Source: Lampropedia cohaerens
Lineage (GTDB): Bacteria; Pseudomonadota; Gammaproteobacteria; Burkholderiales; Burkholderiaceae_C
Direction of reading: 5' to 3'
Length of the DNA: 43,863 nt
Assembly: GCF_001005215.1 (NCBI RefSeq)
Contig: NZ_LBNQ01000011.1
Location: forward strand, 1-43,863
The position numbers were made by a program, and so were the translations under genes. The notes below the pieces were generated by a model, which saw only the letters and a program-made list of their open reading frames with translations, had not been told where the DNA came from and searched no databases. Positions 27,611 to 37,335 of this stretch are shown piece by piece; the first letter of the stretch is position 1, and each line of letters opens with the position of its first letter.

Positions 27611-27687
27611 TGGCGGAGCGGACGGGACTCGAACCCGCGACCCCCGGCGTGACAGGCCGGTATTCTAACCAACTGAACTACCGCTCC
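27611..27687 (-). tRNA. tRNA-Asp (GTC anticodon)
   Basis: The 77-base cloverleaf has acceptor GGAGCGG paired with CCGCTCC, anticodon GTC in CCTGTCACG, T arm GCGGGTTCGAGTCCCGT and encoded CCA. Last of three tRNAs on this strand, before the terminator. Confidence 0.97.
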
Positions 27688-27735
27688 CGGCAGCACATGA
27701 TGTCGGCTTTTCGGCCTGCAGCATGCGTTGTAAAT

Positions 27736-27811
27736 GGCGACCCTACGGGGATTCGAACCCCGGTACCCACCGTGAAAGGGTGGTGTCCTAGGCCTCTAGA
27801 CGATAGGGTCA
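27736..27811 (-). tRNA. tRNA-Glu (TTC anticodon)
   Basis: The 76-base cloverleaf starts GACCCTATCGTCTAGAGGCC, the usual tRNA-Glu 5' text. The anticodon is TTC in CCCTTTCACGG, and the 3' end is GGGTCGCCA with encoded CCA. Confidence 0.97.
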
Positions 27812-27867
27812 AAGAGCCTGAGATTCTAACCAGAAAAATCTGCCTTGAAACTCAAAAACTCCCTTAA

Positions 27868-27944
27868 TGGTCGGCGTGGCGGGATTCGAACTCGCGACCC
27901 CTTGCACCCCATGCAAGTGCGCTACCTGGCTGCGCTACACGCCG
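27868..27944 (-). tRNA. tRNA-Pro (GGG anticodon)
   Basis: The 77-base cloverleaf has acceptor CGGCGTG paired with CACGCCG, anticodon loop ATGGGGT giving GGG, T arm GCGAGTTCGAATCCCGC and encoded CCA. It is the first of three tRNAs and lies just after the MerR-family gene, an arrangement common in Burkholderiales. Confidence 0.96.
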
Positions 27945-27955
27945 GAAAGCCAGTG

Positions 27956-27987
27956 ATTATAGCCAGCTTTAGGCGCCTTCCGGACAA
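27956..27987 (-). promoter_or_regulatory. promoter of the tRNA Pro-Glu-Asp operon
   Basis: A consensus TATAAT (27956-27961) lies 12 bases before tRNA-Pro. TTGTCC (27982-27987) is 20 bases further up, a longer than ideal spacer. It overlaps the last codons of the MerR-family gene. Confidence 0.6.
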
Positions 27988-28430
27988 AGTAACGCACGAA
28001 TTTGCAAAAGTTGCTGGCGCAGCGTTGCAGGGGCTGCGGGCTCCTGGGCGAGCAACGGCTGTGGGTCGCCGGCAGGCGCACCGAAAGAGGCGGACGCGTT
28101 GGTCTGCGGCGCCTGGCTGTGCACTGCAGGGCTGCCGGCTGGCGCGGCAGCAGGCAGCGGCGCAAGGGGGTCACTGGTGCTGTTTTGCAGGCGGCTGCGC
28201 GCACCGCTGATCGTGAATCCATGCTCATACAGCAACTCGCGGATACGCCGGATCATCAGCACCTCATGATGCTGGTAGTAGCGACGGTTGCCGCGCCGCT
28301 TCATGGGCCGCAGCTGGGTGAACTCCTGCTCCCAGTAACGCAGCACATGGGGCTTGACGTCGCACAGTTCGGCGACTTCACCAATGGTGAAATAGCGCTT
28401 GGCGGGAATGGTTGGCAAGGAGGTCGACAT
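27969..28430 (-). CDS. MerR-family transcriptional regulator
   Basis: The 153-residue protein has an N-terminal MerR winged helix (AKRYFTIGEVAELCDVKPHV, then LRYWEQEFTQL and RRGNRRYYQHHEVLMIRRIR). The C-terminal half (from about residue 85) is Ala/Pro-rich and low-complexity, with no recognised ligand-binding domain and no cysteine cluster. It is the short MerR protein that regularly follows ihfA in betaproteobacteria; its target genes are unknown. ATG at 28430 is chosen over a TTG four codons earlier. The 202 bases upstream to ihfA hold no gene. Confidence 0.9.
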   Translation of the reverse strand: MSTSLPTIPAKRYFTIGEVAELCDVKPHVLRYWEQEFTQLRPMKRRGNRRYYQHHEVLMIRRIRELLYEHGFTISGARSRLQNSTSDPLAPLPAAAPAGSPAVHSQAPQTNASASFGAPAGDPQPLLAQEPAAPATLRQQLLQIRALLCPEGA

Positions 28431-28632
28431 GGCTGCAGTCAAACGTAAACAGGCGCATGCGCTGCGCGCTCAGGAGGAACGCTGGCAATGATACTCCGCT
28501 CGCTTTCACGGTATCTGGCTATGCGCTTTCATGCAGGGCGCTGCATGGGCGTGCACGGTCTTTGGCCGCGCGTTTCTTCCATAGGCAGGGACAGCCGCAG
28601 CAATATGCGGAAGATAGGCTGGCAAGCCTGCA

Positions 28633-28956
28633 TCAGGCCTGCTGCACCTTCTCTTTGAGCTTGGTGCTGGCCTGGAAGGTGACGACACGGCGCGCTTCAA
28701 TGGGGATGACCTCACCGGTGCGAGGGTTGCGCCCCGGGCGGGCAGCCTTGGTGCGCACCTGGAAATTGCCGAAGCCGGAGATGCGCACGCTCTCGCCGTC
28801 GATCAGGCGCCTGGACATCAGCTCGAAAAAGGCATCGACAATTTCCTTGGATTCGCGCTTGGACAGGCCGATGCGCTCGTAGAGCAGATCGGCCAGCTGA
28901 GCCTTGGTGAGTGAATTCGGCTCCAGGCTTTCGATATCGATGGGCAGCTCGGTCAT
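28633..28956 (-). CDS. ihfA: integration host factor subunit alpha
   Basis: The 107-residue DNA-bending protein pairs with IHF-beta to fold DNA at promoters, replication and recombination sites. It has [29 protein letters not shown], the [22 protein letters not shown] beta-arm with the intercalating Pro, and the C-terminal [15 protein letters not shown] polar ten-residue N-terminal extension ([10 protein letters not shown]) precedes the usual start of IhfA. It follows pheT after 41 bases, as in E. coli. Confidence 0.97.
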   Translation of the reverse strand: MTELPIDIESLEPNSLTKAQLADLLYERIGLSKRESKEIVDAFFELMSRRLIDGESVRISGFGNFQVRTKAARPGRNPRTGEVIPIEARRVVTFQASTKLKEKVQQA

Positions 28957-28997
28957 GGTGTTGTGTTCCTGCTGTGAAGCGGCATGGGATGGGCGGA

Positions 28998-31439
28998 TCA
29001 GCCGCGCAACCGCGCGCCGGTGGCGCTGCGCAGTGTTTCTAGCACAGTGCTGATGCTGGCGTCGATCTGCGCATCGGTGACGGCTTCGCCGCGGCCGTCC
29101 AGACGCAAGCGTATCGCCAGGCTTTTCTCGCCGGGGGCGACGGTGCCGCCGGTCTGGCCGGCCGCAGGGCGATAGATGTCGAACAGTTGGGCATCGGCCA
29201 GGGCTAGTGCCGGTCTGGCGCGCGCAAGTGCAGCCTGGATGTGGGCGAACGGCACGTCTTCGGCGACGACGAGGGCGATGTCGCGCTCGATCAGCTGGTA
29301 CCTAGGCACGGGCTTGGCCGCGGGGATGTCGCGCGCGAGCACGGCTTGCCAGTCGAGCTCGAACAGCACCGGCGCATGGGCGAGCTCCCACTGCTGGCGC
29401 CACTTGGGATGAAGCTCGCCGATGATGCCGATGGGCTTGCCGTCGAGCAATATCGCTGCGCTGCGGCCGGGATGCAGTGCCGGATGGTCGATGGCCTCGA
29501 AGGAGGCCACCCGCGGCGCGAGCAAGGTTTCCACATCGCCCTTGACGTCGTAGAAATCCACGCGCTGCTCGGGCTGGCCCCACTGGCGACCATCGACGTC
29601 ACCATAGGCGATGCCGGCCACGCGCATCGGTTGATCGACGCCTTGTACAGTGGTGTCCGTGGTGGCCACGCTGGCATCGCGGCGGAAGACGCGGCCGACC
29701 TCGAACAGCCGCACGCGGCTGGCGCGCCGGTCGAGGTTGAACTTGAGTGCATTGAGCAGCGAGCCCATCAGCGTGGAACGCATCACGCTCATCGGCGCGG
29801 CAATGGGATTGAGCAACCGGATGGGCTGGGTGTTGCCAGCCAGCTGGTATTCCCAGGCTTCTTCCACGAAGCTGTAGTTGATCGTCTCCTGGTAGCCGAG
29901 GCTGGCCAGCAGGCGTCGCGCGGCGAATTTGTCACGCAGCGCCTCGGACTGGCGCCGCACCGTGACCGGGGCCAGCGGGGGCGTGTCAGGCAGGCGATGA
30001 AAGCCGATGATGCGCGCGACTTCCTCGATCAGGTCTTCCTCGATGTGCAGATCGAATCGATAGGCAGGCGGCGTGACGTGCAAGGTCTCGCCTTCGGTCT
30101 CGAACGGCAGCTGGAGGCGGTGAAATGCCTGCTCGCACTGCGCGGTGGTGATCGGCATGCCAATCACCTTGGCCGCACGCGCGACGCGCAGACTCACGCG
30201 CCGCTGTGGCGGCAGCTGGAGAATCTGGTCATCAAGCGGACCAATCTGCGTGCTGCCCGTGCCGCAGATGTCCAGCACCAGCTGGGTGATGCGCTCGACC
30301 ATGGCTGCCGTGCGGCAGGGGTCGACGCCACGCTCGAAGCGGTGGCCGGCGTCGGTGGAGAAGTTGTAGCGACGCGAGCGCCCCTGAATCGCCTCGGGCC
30401 ACCAGAATGCGGCTTCGACGTAGATATTCTGTGTGCTGTCGCTCACGGCGGTGGCGTTGCCGCCCATGATGCCGGCCAGTGATTCGACCTGGCGGGCATC
30501 GGCAATCACGCCGACTTTGCCGTCGAGCGTGATGGTGGTGCCGTTAAGCAGCTCCAGCGTCTCACCGGCCTTGCCCCAGCGTACCTGCAGCTCCCCGTCG
30601 ATCCTGTCGAGATCGAAGATGTGGCTGGGCTGGCCGTACTCGAACATCACGTAATTGGAGATATCCACCAGTGCCGTCACGCTGCGCTGGCCGCAGCGGG
30701 CGAGCTTTTCCACCATCCACGCAGGGGTCTTGGCCTGCGGATTGACATGGCGGATGACGCGGCCTGTGAAGCGTCCGCAGAGATCTGGCGCCTGCACCGT
30801 CACGGGCAGACGGTCCGGCACGGTTGCGGCGACAGCGGTAATGGACGGGGTATGCAAAGGCGCGCCCGTCAGTGCCGAGAGCTCGCGCGCGATGCCGTAG
30901 ATGCTCAGGCCATGCGCAAGATTCGGGGTGAGCTTGAGTGTCAGTAGCGCGTCATCCAGCCGCAGGTAGTCGCGGATGTTGGCGCCGACGGGGGCGTCGG
31001 CAGGCAGTTCGAGCAGACCGGCATGGTCTTCGGCAATCTTCAGTTCCCTGGCCGAGCACAGCATGCCGTGGCTGGCCACGCCGCGCAGCTTGCCGACCTT
31101 GATCTTGAACGGCTTGCCATCGTCGCCGGGCGGCAACTCCGCGCCGACCATGGCACAGGGGACCTTGATGCCCGCACGTGCATTGGGCGCCCCACAGACG
31201 ATGGTCAGCGGCTGCCCGCCTCCGGCGGAACCGACGTCGACCTGACAGATGCGCAAACGGTCGGCATCGGGGTGTTGCGCGACGTCAAGAATGGCGCCGA
31301 CCACGATGCCGGTGAACGGTGGCGCCACGGTTTCGATGTCCTCGACTTCGAAACCGCCCATGGTCAGTGTTTCGGCCAGTTCCTGTGTGGTCAGTTCAGG
31401 GTTGCAGAACTCGCGCAACCAGGATTCGGGAAATTGCAT
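28998..31439 (-). CDS. pheT: phenylalanyl-tRNA synthetase beta subunit
   Basis: The 813-residue subunit of the alpha2beta2 PheRS has an N-terminal tRNA-binding OB fold (about residues 40-150), the B3/B4 editing region that clears mischarged Tyr, the B5 domain, a catalytic-like core and the C-terminal ferredoxin-fold anticodon-binding domain ([22 protein letters not shown] to the end). ATG at 31439 ([14 protein letters not shown]) matches the family; the longer upstream frame overlaps nothing conserved. It lies 82 bases after pheS and 41 before ihfA. Confidence 0.97.
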   Translation of the reverse strand: MQFPESWLREFCNPELTTQELAETLTMGGFEVEDIETVAPPFTGIVVGAILDVAQHPDADRLRICQVDVGSAGGGQPLTIVCGAPNARAGIKVPCAMVGAELPPGDDGKPFKIKVGKLRGVASHGMLCSARELKIAEDHAGLLELPADAPVGANIRDYLRLDDALLTLKLTPNLAHGLSIYGIARELSALTGAPLHTPSITAVAATVPDRLPVTVQAPDLCGRFTGRVIRHVNPQAKTPAWMVEKLARCGQRSVTALVDISNYVMFEYGQPSHIFDLDRIDGELQVRWGKAGETLELLNGTTITLDGKVGVIADARQVESLAGIMGGNATAVSDSTQNIYVEAAFWWPEAIQGRSRRYNFSTDAGHRFERGVDPCRTAAMVERITQLVLDICGTGSTQIGPLDDQILQLPPQRRVSLRVARAAKVIGMPITTAQCEQAFHRLQLPFETEGETLHVTPPAYRFDLHIEEDLIEEVARIIGFHRLPDTPPLAPVTVRRQSEALRDKFAARRLLASLGYQETINYSFVEEAWEYQLAGNTQPIRLLNPIAAPMSVMRSTLMGSLLNALKFNLDRRASRVRLFEVGRVFRRDASVATTDTTVQGVDQPMRVAGIAYGDVDGRQWGQPEQRVDFYDVKGDVETLLAPRVASFEAIDHPALHPGRSAAILLDGKPIGIIGELHPKWRQQWELAHAPVLFELDWQAVLARDIPAAKPVPRYQLIERDIALVVAEDVPFAHIQAALARARPALALADAQLFDIYRPAAGQTGGTVAPGEKSLAIRLRLDGRGEAVTDAQIDASISTVLETLRSATGARLRG

Positions 31440-31521
31440 AGCGGGACGGTGTGCGTTGGTGATCGGGCGTGAGACAAGAGATGCTGCGTGCAGCCGAGCG
31501 GGTCGGCCGCACAAGCCACAT

Positions 31522-32580
31522 TCAGGCGAACTGGCTGAGAAAGCGCACGTCGCCGTCGAAGAACAGGCGCAGGTCATTGACGCCATAGCGCAGCATGGTC
31601 AGCCGGTCAGGTCCCATGCCGAAGGCAAAGCCGATTGTGTGCTGGGGATCTAGGCCCATGTTGCGCACGACGTTGGGATGGACCTGGCCAGAGCCTGCCA
31701 CCTCCAGCCAGCGTCCGGCCAGTGGGCCACTGGCGAACTGGATGTCGATTTCGGCGCTGGGCTCAGTGAAGGGAAAGAAACTGGGACGAAAGCGTAGCTG
31801 CAGGTCTTCGCGCTCGAAAAATGCCTTGCAGAAGTGGGTAAAGACGTACTTCAGGTCCTTGAAGCTGACGTTTTCACCCAACCACAGCCCTTCGCACTGG
31901 TGAAACATCGGCGAGTGCGTGGCATCGCTGTCAACGCGGTAGGTGCGCCCTGGCGCGATGATGCGGATGTCCGGCAACACGTCGCCCCTTTCGAGCAGGT
32001 GGCGGTATTTTTTGACGTGCTGGTGGGCATAGCGCACCTGCATCGGGCTGGTGTGCGGGCGCAGGTTGTAGTGGATGCCGTCCTCGTCCTTCAGATCGAC
32101 ATAGAAGGTGTCCTGCATCGAGCGGGCAGGATGGTTGGGCGGATTGTTCAGTGAGGTGAAGCTGTGCCAGTCCGACTCGATCTCAGGACCATCGGCCACG
32201 TCAAAGCCCATGGAGCCAAAAATCTGCTCGATGCGTTCCATTGTGCGGGTGACGGGGTGCAGCCCGCCACTCTGGCGCCGCCGCCCGGGCAGGGTGACAT
32301 CCAGACGCTCGGCCTGTAGCTGGCGTTCAAGCTCCATGTCGGCCAGCTCCTGGCGACGTGCCTGCAACGCGCGCTCGATAGCCTGCTTGGCCTGGTTGAT
32401 GGCCGCGCCCTGTGCTTTCTTCTCCTCGACGCTCAGCTGCGCCAGCCCCTTCATCAATGTGGTGATCTGGCCGCTCTTGCCAAGGTAGACGGCTTTGGCA
32501 TCTTCCAGGGCAGCGGGCGTTACCGCTTCGGAGAACTGACGTTGGGCTGCCTCGATCAACGCTTGCAGGTCGGCACTCAT
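31522..32580 (-). CDS. pheS: phenylalanyl-tRNA synthetase alpha subunit
   Basis: The 352-residue catalytic subunit activates Phe and transfers it to tRNA-Phe. It has an N-terminal coiled-coil tRNA-binding arm (about residues 1-90). Class II motif 2 is seen in [23 protein letters not shown], and motif 3 in [34 protein letters not shown] is the Phe-pocket segment. ATG at 32580 fits the family N-terminus. A nested hairpin with a T run lies between rplT and this start. Confidence 0.97.
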   Translation of the reverse strand: MSADLQALIEAAQRQFSEAVTPAALEDAKAVYLGKSGQITTLMKGLAQLSVEEKKAQGAAINQAKQAIERALQARRQELADMELERQLQAERLDVTLPGRRRQSGGLHPVTRTMERIEQIFGSMGFDVADGPEIESDWHSFTSLNNPPNHPARSMQDTFYVDLKDEDGIHYNLRPHTSPMQVRYAHQHVKKYRHLLERGDVLPDIRIIAPGRTYRVDSDATHSPMFHQCEGLWLGENVSFKDLKYVFTHFCKAFFEREDLQLRFRPSFFPFTEPSAEIDIQFASGPLAGRWLEVAGSGQVHPNVVRNMGLDPQHTIGFAFGMGPDRLTMLRYGVNDLRLFFDGDVRFLSQFA

Positions 32581-32615
32581 GGTGTTGTGGTCCTTACGCG
32601 CATGCACACGAATTC

Positions 32616-32703
32616 AAAAGAAAAGGGCTGGTGCCCAGGGAATCTGCATGCAGATCCGCAAAGCCCAGCCCGGTGCGGGGAGTGTCCTCATCGCAGGACA
32701 CTC
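32616..32703 (-). terminator. candidate attenuator/terminator hairpins between rplT and pheS
   Basis: On the minus strand GGGCTGG (32665-32671) pairs with CCAGCCC (32625-32631), enclosing the perfect palindrome ATCTGCATGCAGAT (32642-32655), and is followed by TTTTCTTTT. A second hairpin, GAGTGTCCT with AGGACACTC (32680-32703), lies closer to rplT. No Phe-rich leader peptide is visible between them. Confidence 0.6.
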
Positions 32704-32713
32704 ACCTGATGGA

Positions 32714-33073
32714 TTATGCTGTCAGTTTTGCCTTTGCCTGCTCGACCAGGCTGCCAAAAGCGGCTTTGTCGAACACGGCCAGGTCGGCCAGCATCTTGCG
32801 ATCGATTTCGATCTGGGCCTTCTTGAGGCCATTGGTGAACTGGCTGTACGTCAGCCCCAGCTCACGCGAAGCAGCATTGATACGCGCAATCCACAGTTGG
32901 CGGAAGACGCGCTTCTTGGTGCGGCGATCGCGGTAGGCGTACTGGCCAGCCTTCATGACGGCCTGCTTGGCAACGCGATAGACGTTGCCACGGCGACCGC
33001 GGAAGCCCTTGGCCAGTTTCAGAATCTTTTTGTGACGGGCGTGAGCCGTGACACCACGTTTGACGCGAGGCAT
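32714..33073 (-). CDS. rplT: 50S ribosomal protein L20
   Basis: The 119-residue L20 binds 23S rRNA early in large-subunit assembly and, in E. coli and Bacillus, represses its own operon. The whole length matches: [55 protein letters not shown]-like text and [13 protein letters not shown]. It follows rpmI after 20 bases. Confidence 0.98.
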   Translation of the reverse strand: MPRVKRGVTAHARHKKILKLAKGFRGRRGNVYRVAKQAVMKAGQYAYRDRRTKKRVFRQLWIARINAASRELGLTYSQFTNGLKKAQIEIDRKMLADLAVFDKAAFGSLVEQAKAKLTA

Positions 33074-33093
33074 GTGCGTTTCTCCTTACTCTG

Positions 33094-33297
33094 TTACAGA
33101 CCAGCGAATGGCAGCATTTGCGCCATGTGGCCGAGATTGGTTTCATGCACATTCGCTGCGCCGCGCAATTGGCGCTTGTTCTTGGTGCTCTTCTTGGTCA
33201 GGATGTGGCGCTTGAACGCCTGACCGCGCTTGACGGTGCCACCTGGGCGCACGCGAAAACGTTTTTTCGCGCTGCTCTTGCTTTTCATTTTGGGCAT
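33094..33297 (-). CDS. rpmI: 50S ribosomal protein L35
   Basis: The 67-residue basic protein has the L35 pattern [34 protein letters not shown] and KRQLRG. It lies between infC and rplT in the standard order. The 267 bases upstream to infC hold a hairpin and a TATAAT. Confidence 0.97.
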   Translation of the reverse strand: MPKMKSKSSAKKRFRVRPGGTVKRGQAFKRHILTKKSTKNKRQLRGAANVHETNLGHMAQMLPFAGL

Positions 33298-33445
33298 AAC
33301 AGCTTCCTTGATTGATATTGTGTCTGTCAGGCGTGCCCGCCGCGTGAAAGCAACCTTGGCTGCTGTGCCGCGCGGACCCTTCTAGACCGATGCCTGCAGT
33401 CCACTTGTGATTTCCGCATCGCGCAGGCCATGCTGCAGATCGCGG

Positions 33446-33468
33446 AAAAGCCGTGCATTATACACGGC
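33446..33468 (-). terminator. hairpin between infC and rpmI, terminator or promoter
   Basis: On the minus strand GCCGTG-TATAATG-CACGGC is followed by TTTT, a short terminator-like hairpin 100 bases after infC. Its loop contains a perfect TATAAT (33457-33462), which could equally be the -10 box of an rpmI-rplT promoter, although no good -35 is seen 17 bases up. Confidence 0.45.
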
Positions 33469-33564
33469 CTGGAGGAAAACCCTGCGCGGGCTACCCATGG
33501 CGCCGGGGCTGTTGGCATCCACCGCGGGCAATGGGCGCAACAGCAATGCCTGCTGGCCACCGGG

Positions 33565-34167
33565 TCAGTCGTTGGAGGCCTGCGTTTCCGCCTCGGACCT
33601 GGGCTTGGCGCCACCGCTGGCTTTCTTGCGCTGCGGTGCGATCATCATGATCATCTGACGGCCTTCCAGCTTGGGAAACTGCTCGACCACGATGGAGTCG
33701 GCCAGATCATCGCGCAGGCGGTTGAGCAATGCCAGACCGAGATTCTGGTGGGTGATTTCGCGGCCACGAAAACGCAGCGTGACCTTGACCTTGTCTCCCT
33801 CCTCGAGGAAGCGGCGGATGTTGCGCAGCTTGATGGCGTAGTCGCCATCGTCGGTGCCGGGACGGAACTTGACTTCCTTGATGTCGATCACCGTCTGCTT
33901 GGCCTTGGCCTCGGCGGCGCGCTTTTGCTCCTGGTACTTGAACTTGCCGTAGTCGATCAAGCGCGCCACAGGCGGTTTGGCCGTCGGGGCGATCTCGACC
34001 AGATCCACATCCATGTCGCCAGCCATGCGCAGGGCCTCCTGCAAGCTGACGATGCCGATGGGTTCGTTGTCAGGGCCGGTCAGGCGCAGCTCGGGCGCGA
34101 CGATCTCGCGGTTCAGGCGGTGTTTGCGCTCCTCGCGGTGGCGGCGGTCACGGTATTCAGTAGCTAT
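33565..34167 (-). CDS. infC: translation initiation factor IF-3, probable AUA start
   Basis: The 200-residue IF-3 binds the 30S subunit, blocks early joining of 50S and proofreads start codons. Both lobes are present: [20 protein letters not shown] through the linker ([17 protein letters not shown]) to the C-terminal [15 protein letters not shown] and [14 protein letters not shown]. No ATG is available at the right place. The sequence AGAAGGTGATAGCCATAGCTACTG puts an excellent Shine-Dalgarno (GGTGAT) four bases before ATA at 34167, giving (M)ATEYRDRR. The only conventional start is GTG at 34176, which lies within that Shine-Dalgarno and has none of its own. A rare start codon is the known way IF-3 limits its own synthesis. 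Confidence 0.95.
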   Translation of the reverse strand: MATEYRDRRHREERKHRLNREIVAPELRLTGPDNEPIGIVSLQEALRMAGDMDVDLVEIAPTAKPPVARLIDYGKFKYQEQKRAAEAKAKQTVIDIKEVKFRPGTDDGDYAIKLRNIRRFLEEGDKVKVTLRFRGREITHQNLGLALLNRLRDDLADSIVVEQFPKLEGRQMIMMIAPQRKKASGGAKPRSEAETQASND

Positions 34168-34255
34168 GGCTATCACCTTCTATGGTTGGTTTCGGAAAAG
34201 CACGCCACTGCTCATCTCATGCGTGCGGTGGCGATTTGTGTAGCGCTATGCAATT

Positions 34256-36175
34256 TCACGCCCTGGACTCGATTTTCTCGGTCAACAGGGCAATGAACTG
34301 CGCCAGCGGCATGACGCCCAGATCCTGATTGCCTCGGCCACGCACAGCGACCGTGCCGGCGGCCTTTTCCTTGTCACCGACGACGAGGATATATGGCACT
34401 TTCTGTAGCGAATGCTCGCGTATTTTAAAAGTGATCTTTTCGTTGCGCAGATCGGATGCGGCACGAATGGGCTGATGCGGCAGTGCTTTTTGGAGTTTTG
34501 CGACAATTTCGCGACAGTAGTCGGCCTGCGCATCGGTGATGTTGAGCACGCTGACCTGTTGCGGAGCCAGCCACACGGGCAGGGCACCCGCGTAATGCTC
34601 GATCAGGATGCCGATGAAGCGCTCCAGGCTGCCGACGATGGCGCGGTGCAGCATCAGTGGACGGTGGCGGTTGCCGTCCTCGCCGACGTATTCGGCGCCC
34701 AGCCGCTCGGGCATGGAGGGATCGACCTGGATGGTGCCGCACTGCCACTCACGCCCGAGCGCATCGCGCAGCGTGTATTCAAGCTTGGGGCCGTAGAACG
34801 CGCCATCTCCTTCCGAGATGCGGTAGTCGACGCCGATGGCCTTGAGGCTTTCGATCAACGCGGCTTCGGCCTTGTCCCAGCTCTCCTCGCTGCCGATGCG
34901 TTTTTCCGGTCGGGTGGCGACCTTGTAGATGATGTCGGTAAAGCCAAAGTCCCGGTAGACCTTCTGCAGGATCTCGGTGAAATGCTGCACCTCGGTTTGC
35001 AGCTGGTCTTCCGTGCAGAAGATGTGGCCATCATCTTGTGTGAAGGCGCGCACGCGCATGATGCCGTGTAGCCCACCTGACGGTTCGTTGCGATGGCATT
35101 GGCCAAATTCTCCTAGTCGCAGCGGTAGATCGCGGTAACTCTTGAGACCTTGATTGAAGATCAGCAGGTGGCCGGGACAGTTCATCGGCTTGAGCGCGTA
35201 GTCACGCTTTTCGCTTTCGGTGACGAACATGTTCTCGCGGTACTTGTCCCAGTGGCCGGTTTTCTCCCACAGGCTTTTGTCGAGGATCTGCGGGCCCTTG
35301 ACTTCCTGGTAACCGTTGTCCTGGTAGACGCGGCGCATGTACTGTTCGACCTGCTGCCAGATGACCCAGCCCTTCGGATGCCAGAACACCGTGCCCGGAG
35401 AATGCTCGTCCTGATGGAACAGATCGAGTTCGCGCCCCAAGCGGCGGTGGTCGCGCTTTTCGGCTTCCTCGATGCGCTGGATGTAGGCATCAAGCTGCTT
35501 CTTGTCGGCCCAGGCAGTGCCATAGATGCGCTGCAGCTGCTCGTTCTTCGAATCGCCTCGCCAGTAAGCGCCGGCCAGCTTGGTCAGTTTGAAGGCCTTG
35601 AGAAAGCGTGTGTTGGGCACGTGCGGGCCACGGCACATGTCCACATACTCCTCATGGAAGTACAGGCCCATCTGCTTTTCGTCAGGCATGTCCTCGATCA
35701 GGCGCAGCTTGTAGTCCTCGCCGCGTTCCCTGAAGACCCGGATGACTTCGGCGCGCGGCGTCATGCGCTTGATGACGTCGTAGTCCTTGGCGATCAGCTC
35801 GCGCATGCGCTGCTCGATGGCGGCCATGTCCTCTGGCGTGAACGGGCGCTCGTAGGAGATGTCGTAGTAGAAGCCTTCGTCGATGACCGGCCCGATGACC
35901 ATCTTGGCCGTCGGGTAGAGCTGCTTGACGGCGTGGCCGACCAGGTGGGCACAGGAGTGGCGAATGATCTCCAGCCCTTCGGGATCCTTGGGCGTGATGA
36001 TCTGCAGGTGGGCGTCGTGGTCGATGAGGTCGCAGGCGTCGACGAGCTTGCCATCCACCTTGCCGGCAACCGTGTTCTTGGCCAGGCCGGGGCCGATGGC
36101 TGCTGCCACCTCGGCAACCGAAACAGGATGATCGAAGGCGCGCTGCGAGCCGTCAGGGAGCGTGATGTGAATCAT
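34256..36175 (-). CDS. thrS: threonyl-tRNA synthetase
   Basis: The 639-residue class II synthetase charges tRNA-Thr. In order it has a TGS domain ([20 protein letters not shown]), the N2 editing domain ([18 protein letters not shown], with later CDLIDHD), and the catalytic core with Zn-binding Cys and His (MNCPGH, and His in [12 protein letters not shown]). Motif 2 is [17 protein letters not shown], and a C-terminal anticodon-binding domain completes it. It heads the thrS-infC-rpmI-rplT-pheST-ihfA block; 88 bases separate it from infC. A strong terminator hairpin lies 30 bases before the start. Confidence 0.98.
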   Translation of the reverse strand: MIHITLPDGSQRAFDHPVSVAEVAAAIGPGLAKNTVAGKVDGKLVDACDLIDHDAHLQIITPKDPEGLEIIRHSCAHLVGHAVKQLYPTAKMVIGPVIDEGFYYDISYERPFTPEDMAAIEQRMRELIAKDYDVIKRMTPRAEVIRVFRERGEDYKLRLIEDMPDEKQMGLYFHEEYVDMCRGPHVPNTRFLKAFKLTKLAGAYWRGDSKNEQLQRIYGTAWADKKQLDAYIQRIEEAEKRDHRRLGRELDLFHQDEHSPGTVFWHPKGWVIWQQVEQYMRRVYQDNGYQEVKGPQILDKSLWEKTGHWDKYRENMFVTESEKRDYALKPMNCPGHLLIFNQGLKSYRDLPLRLGEFGQCHRNEPSGGLHGIMRVRAFTQDDGHIFCTEDQLQTEVQHFTEILQKVYRDFGFTDIIYKVATRPEKRIGSEESWDKAEAALIESLKAIGVDYRISEGDGAFYGPKLEYTLRDALGREWQCGTIQVDPSMPERLGAEYVGEDGNRHRPLMLHRAIVGSLERFIGILIEHYAGALPVWLAPQQVSVLNITDAQADYCREIVAKLQKALPHQPIRAASDLRNEKITFKIREHSLQKVPYILVVGDKEKAAGTVAVRGRGNQDLGVMPLAQFIALLTEKIESRA

Positions 36176-36204
36176 GGAGGAAAGGTATTAACCGGGGGAA
36201 ACAA

Positions 36205-36228
36205 CAAAAAACGCGGCTGGGTGCCGCG
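36205..36228 (-). terminator. intrinsic terminator just upstream of thrS
   Basis: On the minus strand CGCGGC-ACCCA-GCCGCG is followed by seven T residues. It ends 30 bases before the thrS ATG, so it either stops transcription from smc and the gene after it or acts as a thrS leader attenuator. Confidence 0.85.
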
Positions 36229-36544
36229 GTTGGTCTGTCTGGCCGATCAACAAAAGCAGGCGGGCACGCTGTACATCCGTTAACGCAGTCGGAAATTGGC
36301 CAAGCGCATCGTTTTCGTGGCCGCAAAACCTGCTTGCATGCAAAACAAGGAAAAGGCGAATTCTCCCACAAAACACAGGGGAAAGATCGTCAACAGGTTC
36401 TCAGGCCCGGCTAGCGACCTTTTCATGGGAGGAGTTGCCCGCGCTAGCCGTGCATGAAAGGAACGCAAGCAGGTGCTTGACGCCTGCATGCGGTGCCGAC
36501 TTTGCAAGGTGGAGCCACAAGAGGGCGGTAGAGGATGCTGGCGG
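36229..36544. other. intergenic region upstream of thrS
   Basis: No gene is supported in these 316 bases. A TTGACG hexamer on the minus strand (near 36393) has no good -10 partner. Short minus-strand frames run through to the thrS terminator, but none has a convincing start or a run of Thr codons. Confidence 0.45.
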
Positions 36545-37288
<744 letters not shown>

Positions 37289-37335
37289 GGAAAGCCTTCT
37301 TCAAACGCTTGTTGGACGGGGAAATGATGAACATG

